DNA of 55,196 nucleotides from UBA817 sp049889215. Lineage in GTDB: Bacteria > Margulisbacteria > Marinamargulisbacteria > UBA817. The notes under the pieces were generated by a model. That model saw only the letters and a list, made by a program, of their open reading frames with translations, did not search any database and was not told the DNA's origin. Positions 17,185 through 25,178 of this stretch are shown here, piece by piece (the stretch's first letter is position 1; every line of letters starts with the position of its first letter). The position numbers were made by a program, and so were the translations under genes. The stretch spans positions 1 to 55,196 of the forward strand of contig JBMHDV010000006.1 of NCBI GenBank assembly GCA_049889215.1, in the 5' to 3' direction.

Positions 17185-17922
17185 ATGACAGTACAGGAAC
17201 TTCCTTTAAGCGCTCACATTGATGAGCTTCGTCAACGAATCATCAAATCGTTTATTGGAATCGCACTTTTTTCTGTTTTTAGTTATTTTTTTTACGACAA
17301 CATTGCAACCTTCTTCTTATCACCACTAAGCAGTGTCAGTACAAATGGTGGCAGTATTAATGTAAATACCATTTACGAAGGTTTTTTTGTAAAACTAAAA
17401 CTTTCTATTATTGCGGGTGTTATTCTTAGCCTACCCATTACTTTATTTCAGATTTGTCGATTTGTTATCCCTGGGTTAAAAAAAGGGGAAATAAAATGGC
17501 TATTTATCATTCTTTTAACCAGTGCAACCTTAAGTGGCACCAGTACTTTTTTAGGGTACACCATCGTCCTACCCTACATTGTCACATTTTTATTAGACAA
17601 TAATTTCATACCACAAAACATCAACGTGCTACTAAACTACAAACAAAATGTGTCCTACATTATTGCGTTTTTAACAGGTGCAATCATTGTTTTCCAAAGC
17701 CCTATCCTTTTAAGCATACTACTCGCAAAAGATATTATTACGCGGTCGTTCTTGTTAAAAAATAGTCGTTTTTTTATTTTAGGCATCGTCATTACCTCCG
17801 CAATGGTAACACCACCTGACATTGTATCTCAGCTATGCTTGGCAATTCCCTTAATTGGTTGTTACTTTGGGTGCATTGGCTTTGCAAAACTAATGAAATG
17901 GGGAGCATCATGTTCGGAATAA
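17185..17922 (+). CDS. tatC: Sec-independent protein translocase TatC
   Basis: TatC recognises twin-arginine signal peptides in the cytoplasmic membrane. The N-terminus LSAHIDELRQRIIKSF is the conserved cytoplasmic signature. Six hydrophobic segments follow, with the typical second-loop features (GFFVKLKLSII, PITLFQICRFVIPGLKKGE). The frame extends back to 17035, but the family N-terminus and the abutting promoter support ATG 17185, giving 245 residues. It overlaps the next Tat gene by 13 nt. Confidence 0.93.
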   Translation: MTVQELPLSAHIDELRQRIIKSFIGIALFSVFSYFFYDNIATFFLSPLSSVSTNGGSINVNTIYEGFFVKLKLSIIAGVILSLPITLFQICRFVIPGLKKGEIKWLFIILLTSATLSGTSTFLGYTIVLPYIVTFLLDNNFIPQNINVLLNYKQNVSYIIAFLTGAIIVFQSPILLSILLAKDIITRSFLLKNSRFFILGIVITSAMVTPPDIVSQLCLAIPLIGCYFGCIGFAKLMKWGASCSE

Positions 17923-18077
17923 GCCTGGCTGAAATAAGTATTATTTTAATTATTGCAATCATTTTGGTTCCAGCAAAAGAGCTACCAAAAATTGTGAGGT
18001 TTTGCAGTCGCACCTATAAAAAAGCACAACAAATGTATGTTCAATTACTACGTGAACTTAATTTAATGGACCAATAG
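17910..18077 (+). CDS. tatA: TatA/TatB-type translocase subunit
   Basis: This 55-residue protein starts MFGISLAEISIILIIAIILV, a single N-terminal membrane helix. The hinge PAKELPKI and a basic amphipathic helix follow, which is the TatA/B plan. The ELP hinge and the MFGI start lean toward TatB, but the tail is short. Only one such subunit is present here. The start inside the tatC end implies coupled translation. Confidence 0.8.
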   Translation: MFGISLAEISIILIIAIILVPAKELPKIVRFCSRTYKKAQQMYVQLLRELNLMDQ

Positions 18078-18101
18078 CAAAAAAAACCGTTCTCTGCTTG
18101 C

Positions 18102-18130
18102 TTGGAGTGAACCTCGTTTTTTGATATGAT
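18102..18130 (+). promoter_or_regulatory. Promoter of the ferredoxin-nadA operon
   Basis: TTGGAG (18102-18107), 17 nt, TATGAT (18125-18130). The ATG follows 11 nt later, so the predicted leader is only about 5 nt and has no ribosome-binding site. Confidence 0.5.
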
Positions 18131-18141
18131 TAGACCAATTT

Positions 18142-18348
18142 ATGAAACAACAACACAGTTTTAAAATTTTAAATCATTGCATTGCCTGCACAACGTGTAG
18201 CACAATGGCACCCCACACGTTCACACTGGATTTACCCGCCCAAATGGCCATCATTACCAATCAGCCAAGCAATGCAATTGAATATGCAAAAAGTATGGCC
18301 GCACTTAAAAGTTGCCCGGTATCGGCTATTGGAGTTGAGCGACCATGA
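18142..18348 (+). CDS. Single-cluster [4Fe-4S] ferredoxin
   Basis: This 68-residue protein has cysteines at 13, 16 and 19 (CIACTTC) and at 58 followed by proline (SCPVSAI), the ligand set of a single [4Fe-4S] ferredoxin. The TMAP after the third cysteine is also typical. It overlaps nadA by 4 nt (ATGA). Since NadA is itself a [4Fe-4S] enzyme, a link to its maturation or redox state is possible, but that is inference. Confidence 0.82.
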   Translation: MKQQHSFKILNHCIACTTCSTMAPHTFTLDLPAQMAIITNQPSNAIEYAKSMAALKSCPVSAIGVERP

Positions 18349-19355
18349 TCACTGCTGACGAATTATACGAAAAACTCTCACACATAACCGTTGGCGCAAA
18401 CATTTGCAGGTTTAGCAAAGAGATTTGCGAAGAATATGCTCCTCTCATTAATGAAATCAACCAGTTAAAAGCTGAAAAAAATGCACTTGTATTAGCCCAT
18501 TCATATGTAAGCCCTGAAATTATTCATGGGGTTGCTGACCATGTGGGAGACTCTTTTGAGCTCAGTCGAGCCGCTGAAAAAGCAAACTGCGACACCATCA
18601 TTTTTGCAGCAGTTAAGTTTATGGCAGAAACCGCAAAAATACTAAACCCACAAAAACAGGTCTACACGCCATCATTCATCAATGGGTGCAGCTTGGCGGA
18701 TTCTATTGACGCAGAAAAAGTTCAAGAGCTAAAAAAGCAACACCCAGATTATGCGTTTATTTGCTATATCAACACCAGTGCTGAAGTAAAAGCATTGTGC
18801 GATTGCTGCGTGACATCATCGAATGTATATAAAATTGTCGAAACTTATCCCAACGATAAAATTTACTTTTTACCTGATGAATTAATGGGTAAAAATGTCG
18901 AAGCTTATTTAAATGAAAAGGGTGTTAAAAAAGAATTTAAATATTACTCTGGCACATGTTACGTTCACGAAGAATATGACCCCGACATGATTGACTACAT
19001 TCAACTCAACCACCCGGAAGCCGCCATAGTGGCACACCCAGAATGCAAACCATCCATCACCGCGAAAGCAGATTATGTTGGTTCCACATCCCAAATGGTG
19101 AACTTTGTTAAAGAAACCAATCATGACAAATACGTTATGCTGACCGAATGTGGCTTAACATCACGGCTCCAAATGGAGGCTCCAGAAAAACAATTTATTG
19201 GGAGCTGCACCATGTGCAAATACATGAAGTCAAACCGACTGGAACAAATTCGTGACCTATTGATCTCTCCCAACAGCGATTTAGAAATTCAGCTAAAGAA
19301 AGATACAATTGAGGCGGCTAAAACATCACTAAACAATATGTTTAAATACGCTTAA
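18345..19355 (+). CDS. nadA: Quinolinate synthase
   Basis: NadA condenses iminoaspartate with dihydroxyacetone phosphate to quinolinate for NAD synthesis. Three cysteines in GCSLADSI, GTCYVHEEY and SCTMCKYMKSN, and the repeated three-layer features (LAHSYVSPEI, AHPECKP, GSTSQM), are characteristic. Length is normal at 336 residues. NadB, which supplies iminoaspartate, is encoded at 35-37 kb. Confidence 0.95.
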   Translation: MITADELYEKLSHITVGANICRFSKEICEEYAPLINEINQLKAEKNALVLAHSYVSPEIIHGVADHVGDSFELSRAAEKANCDTIIFAAVKFMAETAKILNPQKQVYTPSFINGCSLADSIDAEKVQELKKQHPDYAFICYINTSAEVKALCDCCVTSSNVYKIVETYPNDKIYFLPDELMGKNVEAYLNEKGVKKEFKYYSGTCYVHEEYDPDMIDYIQLNHPEAAIVAHPECKPSITAKADYVGSTSQMVNFVKETNHDKYVMLTECGLTSRLQMEAPEKQFIGSCTMCKYMKSNRLEQIRDLLISPNSDLEIQLKKDTIEAAKTSLNNMFKYA

Positions 19356-19358
19356 ATC

Positions 19359-20816
19359 ATGCAATATCAAAACGACACTCCCAAAGAGAATGAAACTGAA
19401 GAAAAAAAAGAAGTCACCATCGACATTTCTAAAGACATCCTCGATCAACTAAAAGAGTCATCATCGGACTTTTTAATGGCATTGCCATTTAAAGAACCCT
19501 CAGAAAGCAACTCTACAAAAGAAAAAACGAAAGCAAATGTTATCGATCATATAAAATCGTTTAACCAAACCCCTAAAGATATAAAATCTCACTTGGACCG
19601 CTTCGTCGTGAACCAAGACACAGCTAAAAAAGTATTAGCCATTGCAATATGCGATCACTACAATGCCATCAAAGCACAACTAAATTCGCCGGATGCCCCA
19701 CCATCCTACGGAAAGCAAAATGTGTTAATGATTGGGCCAACCGGTGTTGGAAAAACATACATGATCAAACGCATTGCTGAATTGATTGGCGTACCATTTG
19801 TTAAAAGTGATGCAACAAAGTTCACTGAAACAGGCTACCAAGGTGGCGATGTGGAAGATTTGGTTCGACAATTGTACAAAAAATCAGATAATAATTTAGA
19901 CCTTGCCGAGTTTGGCATTGTGTATTTGGATGAAGTCGATAAAATCACAGCCGCACAAAGTCACCATCACAAAGATGTATCTGGACGCGGGGTTCAAACC
20001 AACCTGCTAAAAATTATGGAGGAAACGGATATCGTTATTCGCCCACCTTGGGACATTCAGTCCCAAATGAAGCAAATGATGAGCGGAAAACCAAGCGATG
20101 AAAACGAAACCATCAACACCAAAAACATTTTGTTTATTATGAGTGGCGCATTTAATGGATTACCGGATGTAGTTAAGAAGCGCTTGCAAGGAGCAACCAT
20201 TGGATTTGACCGAGATGGCCAATCTCATTCCGATGCAGATTCCGAACATTTTTTGAGCCAACTCAGAACTCAAGATTTGGTGAGCTATGGGCTAGAACCA
20301 GAATTTGCAGGGCGACTTCCAGTACACGTAACACTCAATCATCTATCAAGTACAGACTTGCACCATATTCTGACATCAACAGAAGACTCAGTATTGCATC
20401 ACATCGAAGCGAGCTTCAGCCATTACGGGATTGAGATTGCATTTACCGATGAGGCGTTAATTCAGTTATCGAAGCGAGCAAGCGAAGAAGCCATTGGCGC
20501 AAGAGCTTTGGTTGGCACATTCGAAAAAGTATGCCGACCATTTAAATTTGAATGTCCATCAATTAAAGTACCATTTCTTTTAATTACAGTAGAAGTATTA
20601 AATGACATCAACGGGACACTTGCCACCATTATAAAGTCGCCAACAAAAGCCACAAAAACAGCCATCAACCATTACATTGATATTGAATTTAAAAAAGCCA
20701 ACATTGAGCCATTTAATACATCAGAATTATTGAACGAATGCTTGGATTCAGGCCTTGTTAAAACAACAATTGCCAATCACATTGCATTAACAACAATTGC
20801 CCATGCTAACAGCTAA
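19359..20816 (+). CDS. ClpX-like AAA+ ATPase without zinc-binding domain
   Basis: The AAA+ core resembles ClpX. Walker A is GPTGVGKT (126-133), Walker B is IVYLDEVDK (187-195), the arginine-finger segment is PEFAGRLPV (about 314-322), and sensor 2 is IGARALVG. The ClpX zinc-finger domain is absent; a charged 60-residue N-terminus replaces it. The pore loop reads GYQG instead of GYVG. An IGF tripeptide (281-283) stands where ClpX docks onto ClpP, so partnership with a peptidase is plausible. It could be a lineage-specific unfoldase; the function is unproven. It sits 3 nt after nadA and overlaps yggS. Confidence 0.8.
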   Translation: MQYQNDTPKENETEEKKEVTIDISKDILDQLKESSSDFLMALPFKEPSESNSTKEKTKANVIDHIKSFNQTPKDIKSHLDRFVVNQDTAKKVLAIAICDHYNAIKAQLNSPDAPPSYGKQNVLMIGPTGVGKTYMIKRIAELIGVPFVKSDATKFTETGYQGGDVEDLVRQLYKKSDNNLDLAEFGIVYLDEVDKITAAQSHHHKDVSGRGVQTNLLKIMEETDIVIRPPWDIQSQMKQMMSGKPSDENETINTKNILFIMSGAFNGLPDVVKKRLQGATIGFDRDGQSHSDADSEHFLSQLRTQDLVSYGLEPEFAGRLPVHVTLNHLSSTDLHHILTSTEDSVLHHIEASFSHYGIEIAFTDEALIQLSKRASEEAIGARALVGTFEKVCRPFKFECPSIKVPFLLITVEVLNDINGTLATIIKSPTKATKTAINHYIDIEFKKANIEPFNTSELLNECLDSGLVKTTIANHIALTTIAHANS

Positions 20817-21444
20817 TATCGAAAAACTACAATCGGAAATCCCAAATAATGTGCAAGTAGTGCTTGCAACAAAATACGCCAATCCAACAGACATCGCTGA
20901 AATTTCAGCCGCATACCCCGCCATTATTTTTGGTGAAAACCGAGTGCAACATGGCCAAGAGAACCAAGCCGCAAATCCAAACATTCAAAACCCATGGCAT
21001 TTTATTGGTCATCTGCAACGAAACAAAGTAAAAAAAGTATTGCAAAATTACAGCTGCATTCAATCGGTTGATTCCATTCGCTTAATTGAAGAAATCAACT
21101 CAACCGCACTAAAACTCAATCAAACGGCTGAAATATTATTGCAAGTGGACCTGATGAACCAAGACACTAAGTTTGGGTTTACCGAGGAAGAGGCCTACCA
21201 TGTATCAGAATTATTACCCAATATGTCAAACTTAAAGGTGAAAGGGTTAATGTGCATGGCGCCCCACACTGACAATACAAAAGAAATTAAAAAAACATTT
21301 GCAAGTACCAAAGCACTTTATGATAGGCTTAAATCAGATGGATTACAGATGGAAATATTAAGCATGGGCATGAGTAACGATTATAAAATAGCCATTGAAG
21401 AGGGTTCCAACATGATACGTGTAGGGAGTATAATATTTAAATGA
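20803..21444 (+). CDS. yggS: YggS-family PLP homeostasis protein
   Basis: This 213-residue PLP-binding alpha/beta-barrel protein has the lysine in VVLATKYANP, FGENRVQ, WHFIGHLQRNK and SMGMSNDYKIAIEEGS, all family signatures. It buffers pyridoxal phosphate. A TTG extends the frame to 20797, but ATG 20803 is the natural start. Its neighbour sepF is the usual partner in Gram-positives and Cyanobacteria. Confidence 0.92.
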   Translation: MLTANIEKLQSEIPNNVQVVLATKYANPTDIAEISAAYPAIIFGENRVQHGQENQAANPNIQNPWHFIGHLQRNKVKKVLQNYSCIQSVDSIRLIEEINSTALKLNQTAEILLQVDLMNQDTKFGFTEEEAYHVSELLPNMSNLKVKGLMCMAPHTDNTKEIKKTFASTKALYDRLKSDGLQMEILSMGMSNDYKIAIEEGSNMIRVGSIIFK

Positions 21445-21887
21445 GCGCATTAGAATCGACATTACGATTTTTTGGATTTTCGGAAGAAGATGAAGACACA
21501 AATAATAGTGCTGAAATTATTCATCAAGTGAATGCTCAGCAGCCTGTAATTCATAATATTCAACCAAAAGTAAAAGAAAAAAATGAAATCAGACTCGCCT
21601 GCCCAAAGGTATATGAAGACTCTGTAAATATTGCAACTCACCTACAAAACAACCGGGCTGTGATTGTTAACTTACAATACCTCGATCCGTCAACCAGTAA
21701 ACGCCTGATCGACTTTTTATGCGGCACAACCTATGCCATGAGCGGTAATATGAAAAAGATTACGGATCATATTTTCATATTTTCACCTCAGCACATGTTA
21801 ATTGAAATGGCAGATGATATTAGTGATATTGAAAAAGCCAATCAAGAGTACGACAGCTACCGCATTGAAAACGTCGCTGGCGGTTAA
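21441..21887 (+). CDS. sepF: Cell division protein SepF
   Basis: The protein begins with a short amphipathic helix (MSALESTLRFFGF) that targets the membrane. A linker and the SepF core follow: CPKVYEDSVNIATHLQNNRA, VIVNLQYLDPSTSKRLIDFL, and GTTYAMSGNMKKI. It tethers FtsZ to the membrane. Its 4-nt overlap with yggS is typical for this pair. Confidence 0.93.
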   Translation: MSALESTLRFFGFSEEDEDTNNSAEIIHQVNAQQPVIHNIQPKVKEKNEIRLACPKVYEDSVNIATHLQNNRAVIVNLQYLDPSTSKRLIDFLCGTTYAMSGNMKKITDHIFIFSPQHMLIEMADDISDIEKANQEYDSYRIENVAGG

Positions 21888-21890
21888 TGC

Positions 21891-22655
21891 ATGACACCAC
21901 CCATTAATCAACTGCGGGACATTGTTGCACAATTGCGTGCTCCTGGCGGATGCCCCTGGGATATTGAACAAACACCGCAATCCATTTCGCCCCACATTAT
22001 TGAAGAAGCCTACGAATTGGTGGATGCCATTGAATCGAATAATATGGAAAAAATCAAAGATGAACTGAGTGATAAATTATTGCATGTTGTTATGCTCGCT
22101 GAAATGATTAGTGAAACTGGGGCCTTTGATTTTGATGATGTCGCCGCACATTGCTCTGAAAAAATGATCCGTCGCCATCCCCACGTATTTGGCACAAGCA
22201 AGGCTGAAACAACCAACAAAGTAAATAAACAATGGGAAGAAATCAAACTTAACGAAACAACGGATGAATCGGATCTACTGGATAACGTACCAAACAATTT
22301 TCCTGCCCTACTTCATGCACATAAAATTCAAAAAAAAGTGGCCACTGTGGGATTTGACTGGCCGGATGTTAGTGGCGCCATGGATAAACTCATTGAAGAA
22401 TGCCATGAACTCGCTGCAGCAACAACCGAATCAGACCGTGATGAAGAAATTGGTGACATTTTATTTACGCTGGTAAATATATGCCGCAAACAAGGTCGGT
22501 CTGCAGAAGATTTATTGCAAGCAACCAACAAAAAGTTTAAAGAACGTTTTAAAATATTGGAAACCATAATTAACAGCAAAAATGAAAACATTCAGGCACT
22601 CCCAATCGAAACATTGGAGCTTTATTGGGACCAAGCAAAAAAATTACAAAAATAG
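21891..22655 (+). CDS. mazG: Nucleoside triphosphate pyrophosphohydrolase MazG
   Basis: The protein has two MazG helical domains. The first contains LRAPGGCPWDIEQTP, EEAYELVDAIE and ELSDKLLHVVMLAEM; the second has VGFDWPDV and EECHELAAA with EEIGDILFTLVNICR. The paired ExxE...ExxD motifs bind Mg2+. It hydrolyses NTPs to NMP and pyrophosphate and cleans damaged nucleotides. It is the last gene of this plus-strand operon. Confidence 0.94.
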   Translation: MTPPINQLRDIVAQLRAPGGCPWDIEQTPQSISPHIIEEAYELVDAIESNNMEKIKDELSDKLLHVVMLAEMISETGAFDFDDVAAHCSEKMIRRHPHVFGTSKAETTNKVNKQWEEIKLNETTDESDLLDNVPNNFPALLHAHKIQKKVATVGFDWPDVSGAMDKLIEECHELAAATTESDRDEEIGDILFTLVNICRKQGRSAEDLLQATNKKFKERFKILETIINSKNENIQALPIETLELYWDQAKKLQK

Positions 22656-22776
22656 TTTGCATTTTATGAAATGTATTTTGTACTATTTACATAGATTGCG
22701 TTTCCCAGCCATTATATCTTCCCTAATTTTTGGCATGAATCATTCAATATTTAAAGCGTAATCTCATCACACACCT

Positions 22777-22794
22777 GGCGGCCCCCTGGCCGCC
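22777..22794 (+). terminator. GC-rich hairpin downstream of mazG
   Basis: GGCGGCC-CCCT-GGCCGCC forms a perfect 7-bp stem with a 4-nt loop, followed after 3 nt by the T-rich stretch tttattttt. It is the only strongly GC-rich element in the 240-bp gap after mazG and is probably the operon's intrinsic terminator. Confidence 0.7.
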
Positions 22795-22857
22795 AACTTT
22801 ATTTTTAGGGGGTTACAATGCCAACAAAACAGTTGTTTGATGAAAAACAAGCAAAGA

Positions 22858-22886
22858 TTGAATAAAATTTAATTAAATACTATATT
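22858..22886 (+). promoter_or_regulatory. Promoter of the orphan coiled-coil gene
   Basis: TTGAAT (22858-22863), 17 nt, TATATT (22881-22886), then 9 nt to the ATG. The predicted leader is 2-3 nt or absent, and no ribosome-binding site is seen. Confidence 0.5.
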
Positions 22887-22895
22887 ATTACCGCT

Positions 22896-23849
22896 ATGAT
22901 AAATAATGCAACACATCAAGCTCAACAAATATTCCAAGAGAATTTGCGCGCCGTTAGAGCACCACAACAACCCCAAGTCAATTCAAATACAGCAAACCTC
23001 ACTACCGAACAAGAACTAATAACAGCACCAAGGGAAACTCACCCAAACACAGATATAGTAGCACTGAGACAAGAAAATAATGCTTTAAGAGAACAACTAA
23101 AAATACTGAAACGAGAAAATGCAACTTTAACAGAACAACTAAACAGAAAAGAAAATCTCGTGAAGCAATATGAAAATGTAACTAGTAGCTTTAATCAATT
23201 GAACAAATTTCAAGCTGAAGCATTGGGGAAAGCTGAAGAAAAAAACAAAAAATTGGAAAACAAGAATAAAGAATTGGAAAACAAGAATAAAGAAATAAAT
23301 AAATTAGTAATATTTTCTAAATATTTTTTTGCTACGGCTGAATCCATTTTGTCAAAAAGCGCCTACATTTTAAATTCATACAATATTCCAACCCTTTCTA
23401 ACAAAAAATTACTAAATCTTGTATTTTTATCATACCTTTACATAGACACACTACATTCACCTAAAAACAATTATGTAGTTGGGCCAAGAGAAAGAAATTC
23501 AGTTCCTAGAATCGTATCGAGTATTCTAGAAATAATTTCATTAAAAATTAAAAATAATGAGTACACAATGCTCGATAAAATACTCACTAACCTTTTTAAA
23601 TTGATTACAGCGTCCAACCTAGCGCTTAATATGAGTCAAAAAAAAGCGCTAGATTCAATAAAAACATTAATTTCTAGCCATAAAGAAACAGCACCAGCAG
23701 ATGCTAAAAAAACTTTAACAACTTCCTTAAACATAATCGAAACATCTATGCAATCCCAACCACAGAACTCAAACAAACGCACCAGAACCAACACATCAGG
23801 CGGCGCCGGGTCATCATCAAGTGGGAAAAGAGCACGAACGAACCCTTAA
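22896..23849 (+). CDS. Orphan coiled-coil protein with basic, NLS-like C-terminus
   Basis: I do not recognise this 317-residue protein. It has a disordered Gln/Pro-rich start (1-50) and a long heptad coiled coil (about 52-135, with ENALREQLKILKRENATL and the repeated KLENKNKE). A helical domain follows (about 140-265, rich in Leu/Ile/Lys). The Ser/Gly-rich tail holds two basic clusters, KRTR and GKRARTNP, about 15 residues apart, like a bipartite nuclear localisation signal. No signal peptide is seen. It might bind nucleic acid, or be an effector if the organism has a eukaryotic host. It stands alone between mazG and gltA. Confidence 0.6.
   Translation: MINNATHQAQQIFQENLRAVRAPQQPQVNSNTANLTTEQELITAPRETHPNTDIVALRQENNALREQLKILKRENATLTEQLNRKENLVKQYENVTSSFNQLNKFQAEALGKAEEKNKKLENKNKELENKNKEINKLVIFSKYFFATAESILSKSAYILNSYNIPTLSNKKLLNLVFLSYLYIDTLHSPKNNYVVGPRERNSVPRIVSSILEIISLKIKNNEYTMLDKILTNLFKLITASNLALNMSQKKALDSIKTLISSHKETAPADAKKTLTTSLNIIETSMQSQPQNSNKRTRTNTSGGAGSSSSGKRARTNP
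23251..23292 (+). repeat. Perfect 21-bp tandem duplication inside the coiled-coil gene
   Basis: Two identical adjacent copies of a 21-bp unit starting aattggaaaacaagaa encode repeated LENKNKE heptads, so the coiled coil has recently grown by one heptad. Confidence 0.85.
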
Positions 23850-23884
23850 TCACTTTCTATCAGATACCCCCCCAATAAGTTGAA

Positions 23885-25168
23885 CTATCCGACAAATTTA
23901 TAGGCCGGACGAATCACACGACGACCCGATAAAATTTCTTCAATACGGTGTGAGCACCAACCCGCTGTTCGGGCCATGGCAAACAAAGGTGTGTAAATAT
24001 CCACAGGAATATTTAAACAGTCATATACAAACCCTGAAAAGAAGTCCACATTTGGAGCAATGACTTTTGATGAGCCCTTAACCGCTTGAAATGCCTTTGG
24101 CCCTTCTTCTTCAATTAAACAATATAACTGAAACTCATCGGAACGATTGACCTTCTCTGCGAGTTCTTTTGCTTTATTTTTTAAAATAACCGCACGTGGG
24201 TCAGATTTGGTATAAACAGCATGACCTAACCCATAAATCTTACCGGTATTATCATAAGCTTCTTTGCGAACGATTTTTTCTAAATAGGCACTGACCTCCG
24301 AACGGTCCGTCCAATTTGATACATGCGCCTTAATATCCGACATCATGTCCATCACCTTTTTATTGGCTGCGCCATGCAACGGCCCTTTTAACGACCCCAA
24401 TGCAGCAGTAATCGTGCCATAAATATCAGACGCCGATGATGTCACCACATAGGTTGTAAACGATGAATTATTACCACCGCCGTGTTCAGCATGAAGCAAC
24501 AAGGCCAAATCTAAAATGTCGGTTTCAAAATCGGTTGGGTATTGCCCCTGACGCAACATATATAACAATGCTTGAGCCGTATTCATGCCTGGTTCAGGTG
24601 TGACCAATGATGGATTGGTTTCATACGCCAATAAATAGGCATACGCCACAATGACTGGCAACTTAGCAATGATCATTAAGCTCTTTAAAAAGTTTTCATA
24701 TGGGTCAATGGTCTCTGGATGGCCATCCAAGGTGTATAATGCTGAGACCACCGTCTGCAATTTGTTCATGATATTTTTAGAGGGAATTGCGCGAATAAGA
24801 TGATCCGTAAATTCACGCGACAATGTTCGGTGATGCGATAAAAATTGTTGCAACTGATGCATTTCATCTTTACTCGGTGCACGACCTGTTAAAAGTAAAA
24901 AGACCGTGTATTCAAAGCGTGCCAACCCATTGGTATCTGCCACCAAATCGTCAATCACGCGGCCACGGTACTTTAAGACGCCATCAACTGGCATCCGCGA
25001 GCCATTGGATTGGGTCACACCAATCACCGATGAAATTCGACTTAACCCTGCCAAAACGCCACTGCCATCTGAATTTCGTAAGCCGCGCTTAACATTTAAT
25101 TCATCATACATTTGATTGGCAATTGTATTCGACTCTATGATTTCGTTTCGTAAGTGATCAAATTCCAT
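23885..25168 (-). CDS. gltA: Citrate synthase
   Basis: The 427-residue enzyme condenses oxaloacetate and acetyl-CoA. The catalytic triad regions are PLHGAAN, YGLGHAVY and PNVDFFSG, with HAEHGGGNNSSF before them. The N-terminal segment GVLKYRGRVIDDLV is typical of the citrate/2-methylcitrate family. The start has AGGGAG upstream and lies only 10 nt after the third fibre gene, so it may be transcribed with the fibre operon. A methylcitrate role cannot be excluded. Confidence 0.92.
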   Translation of the reverse strand: MEFDHLRNEIIESNTIANQMYDELNVKRGLRNSDGSGVLAGLSRISSVIGVTQSNGSRMPVDGVLKYRGRVIDDLVADTNGLARFEYTVFLLLTGRAPSKDEMHQLQQFLSHHRTLSREFTDHLIRAIPSKNIMNKLQTVVSALYTLDGHPETIDPYENFLKSLMIIAKLPVIVAYAYLLAYETNPSLVTPEPGMNTAQALLYMLRQGQYPTDFETDILDLALLLHAEHGGGNNSSFTTYVVTSSASDIYGTITAALGSLKGPLHGAANKKVMDMMSDIKAHVSNWTDRSEVSAYLEKIVRKEAYDNTGKIYGLGHAVYTKSDPRAVILKNKAKELAEKVNRSDEFQLYCLIEEEGPKAFQAVKGSSKVIAPNVDFFSGFVYDCLNIPVDIYTPLFAMARTAGWCSHRIEEILSGRRVIRPAYKFVG

Positions 25169-25178
25169 GGTTTCTCCC

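Noticed and set aside
22818..22865. 15-codon ORF (MPTKQLFDEKQAKIE) after an AGGGGG site downstream of the mazG terminator
   Set aside because: It is too short to support as a gene. It overlaps the promoter of the next gene and shows no leader-peptide features.
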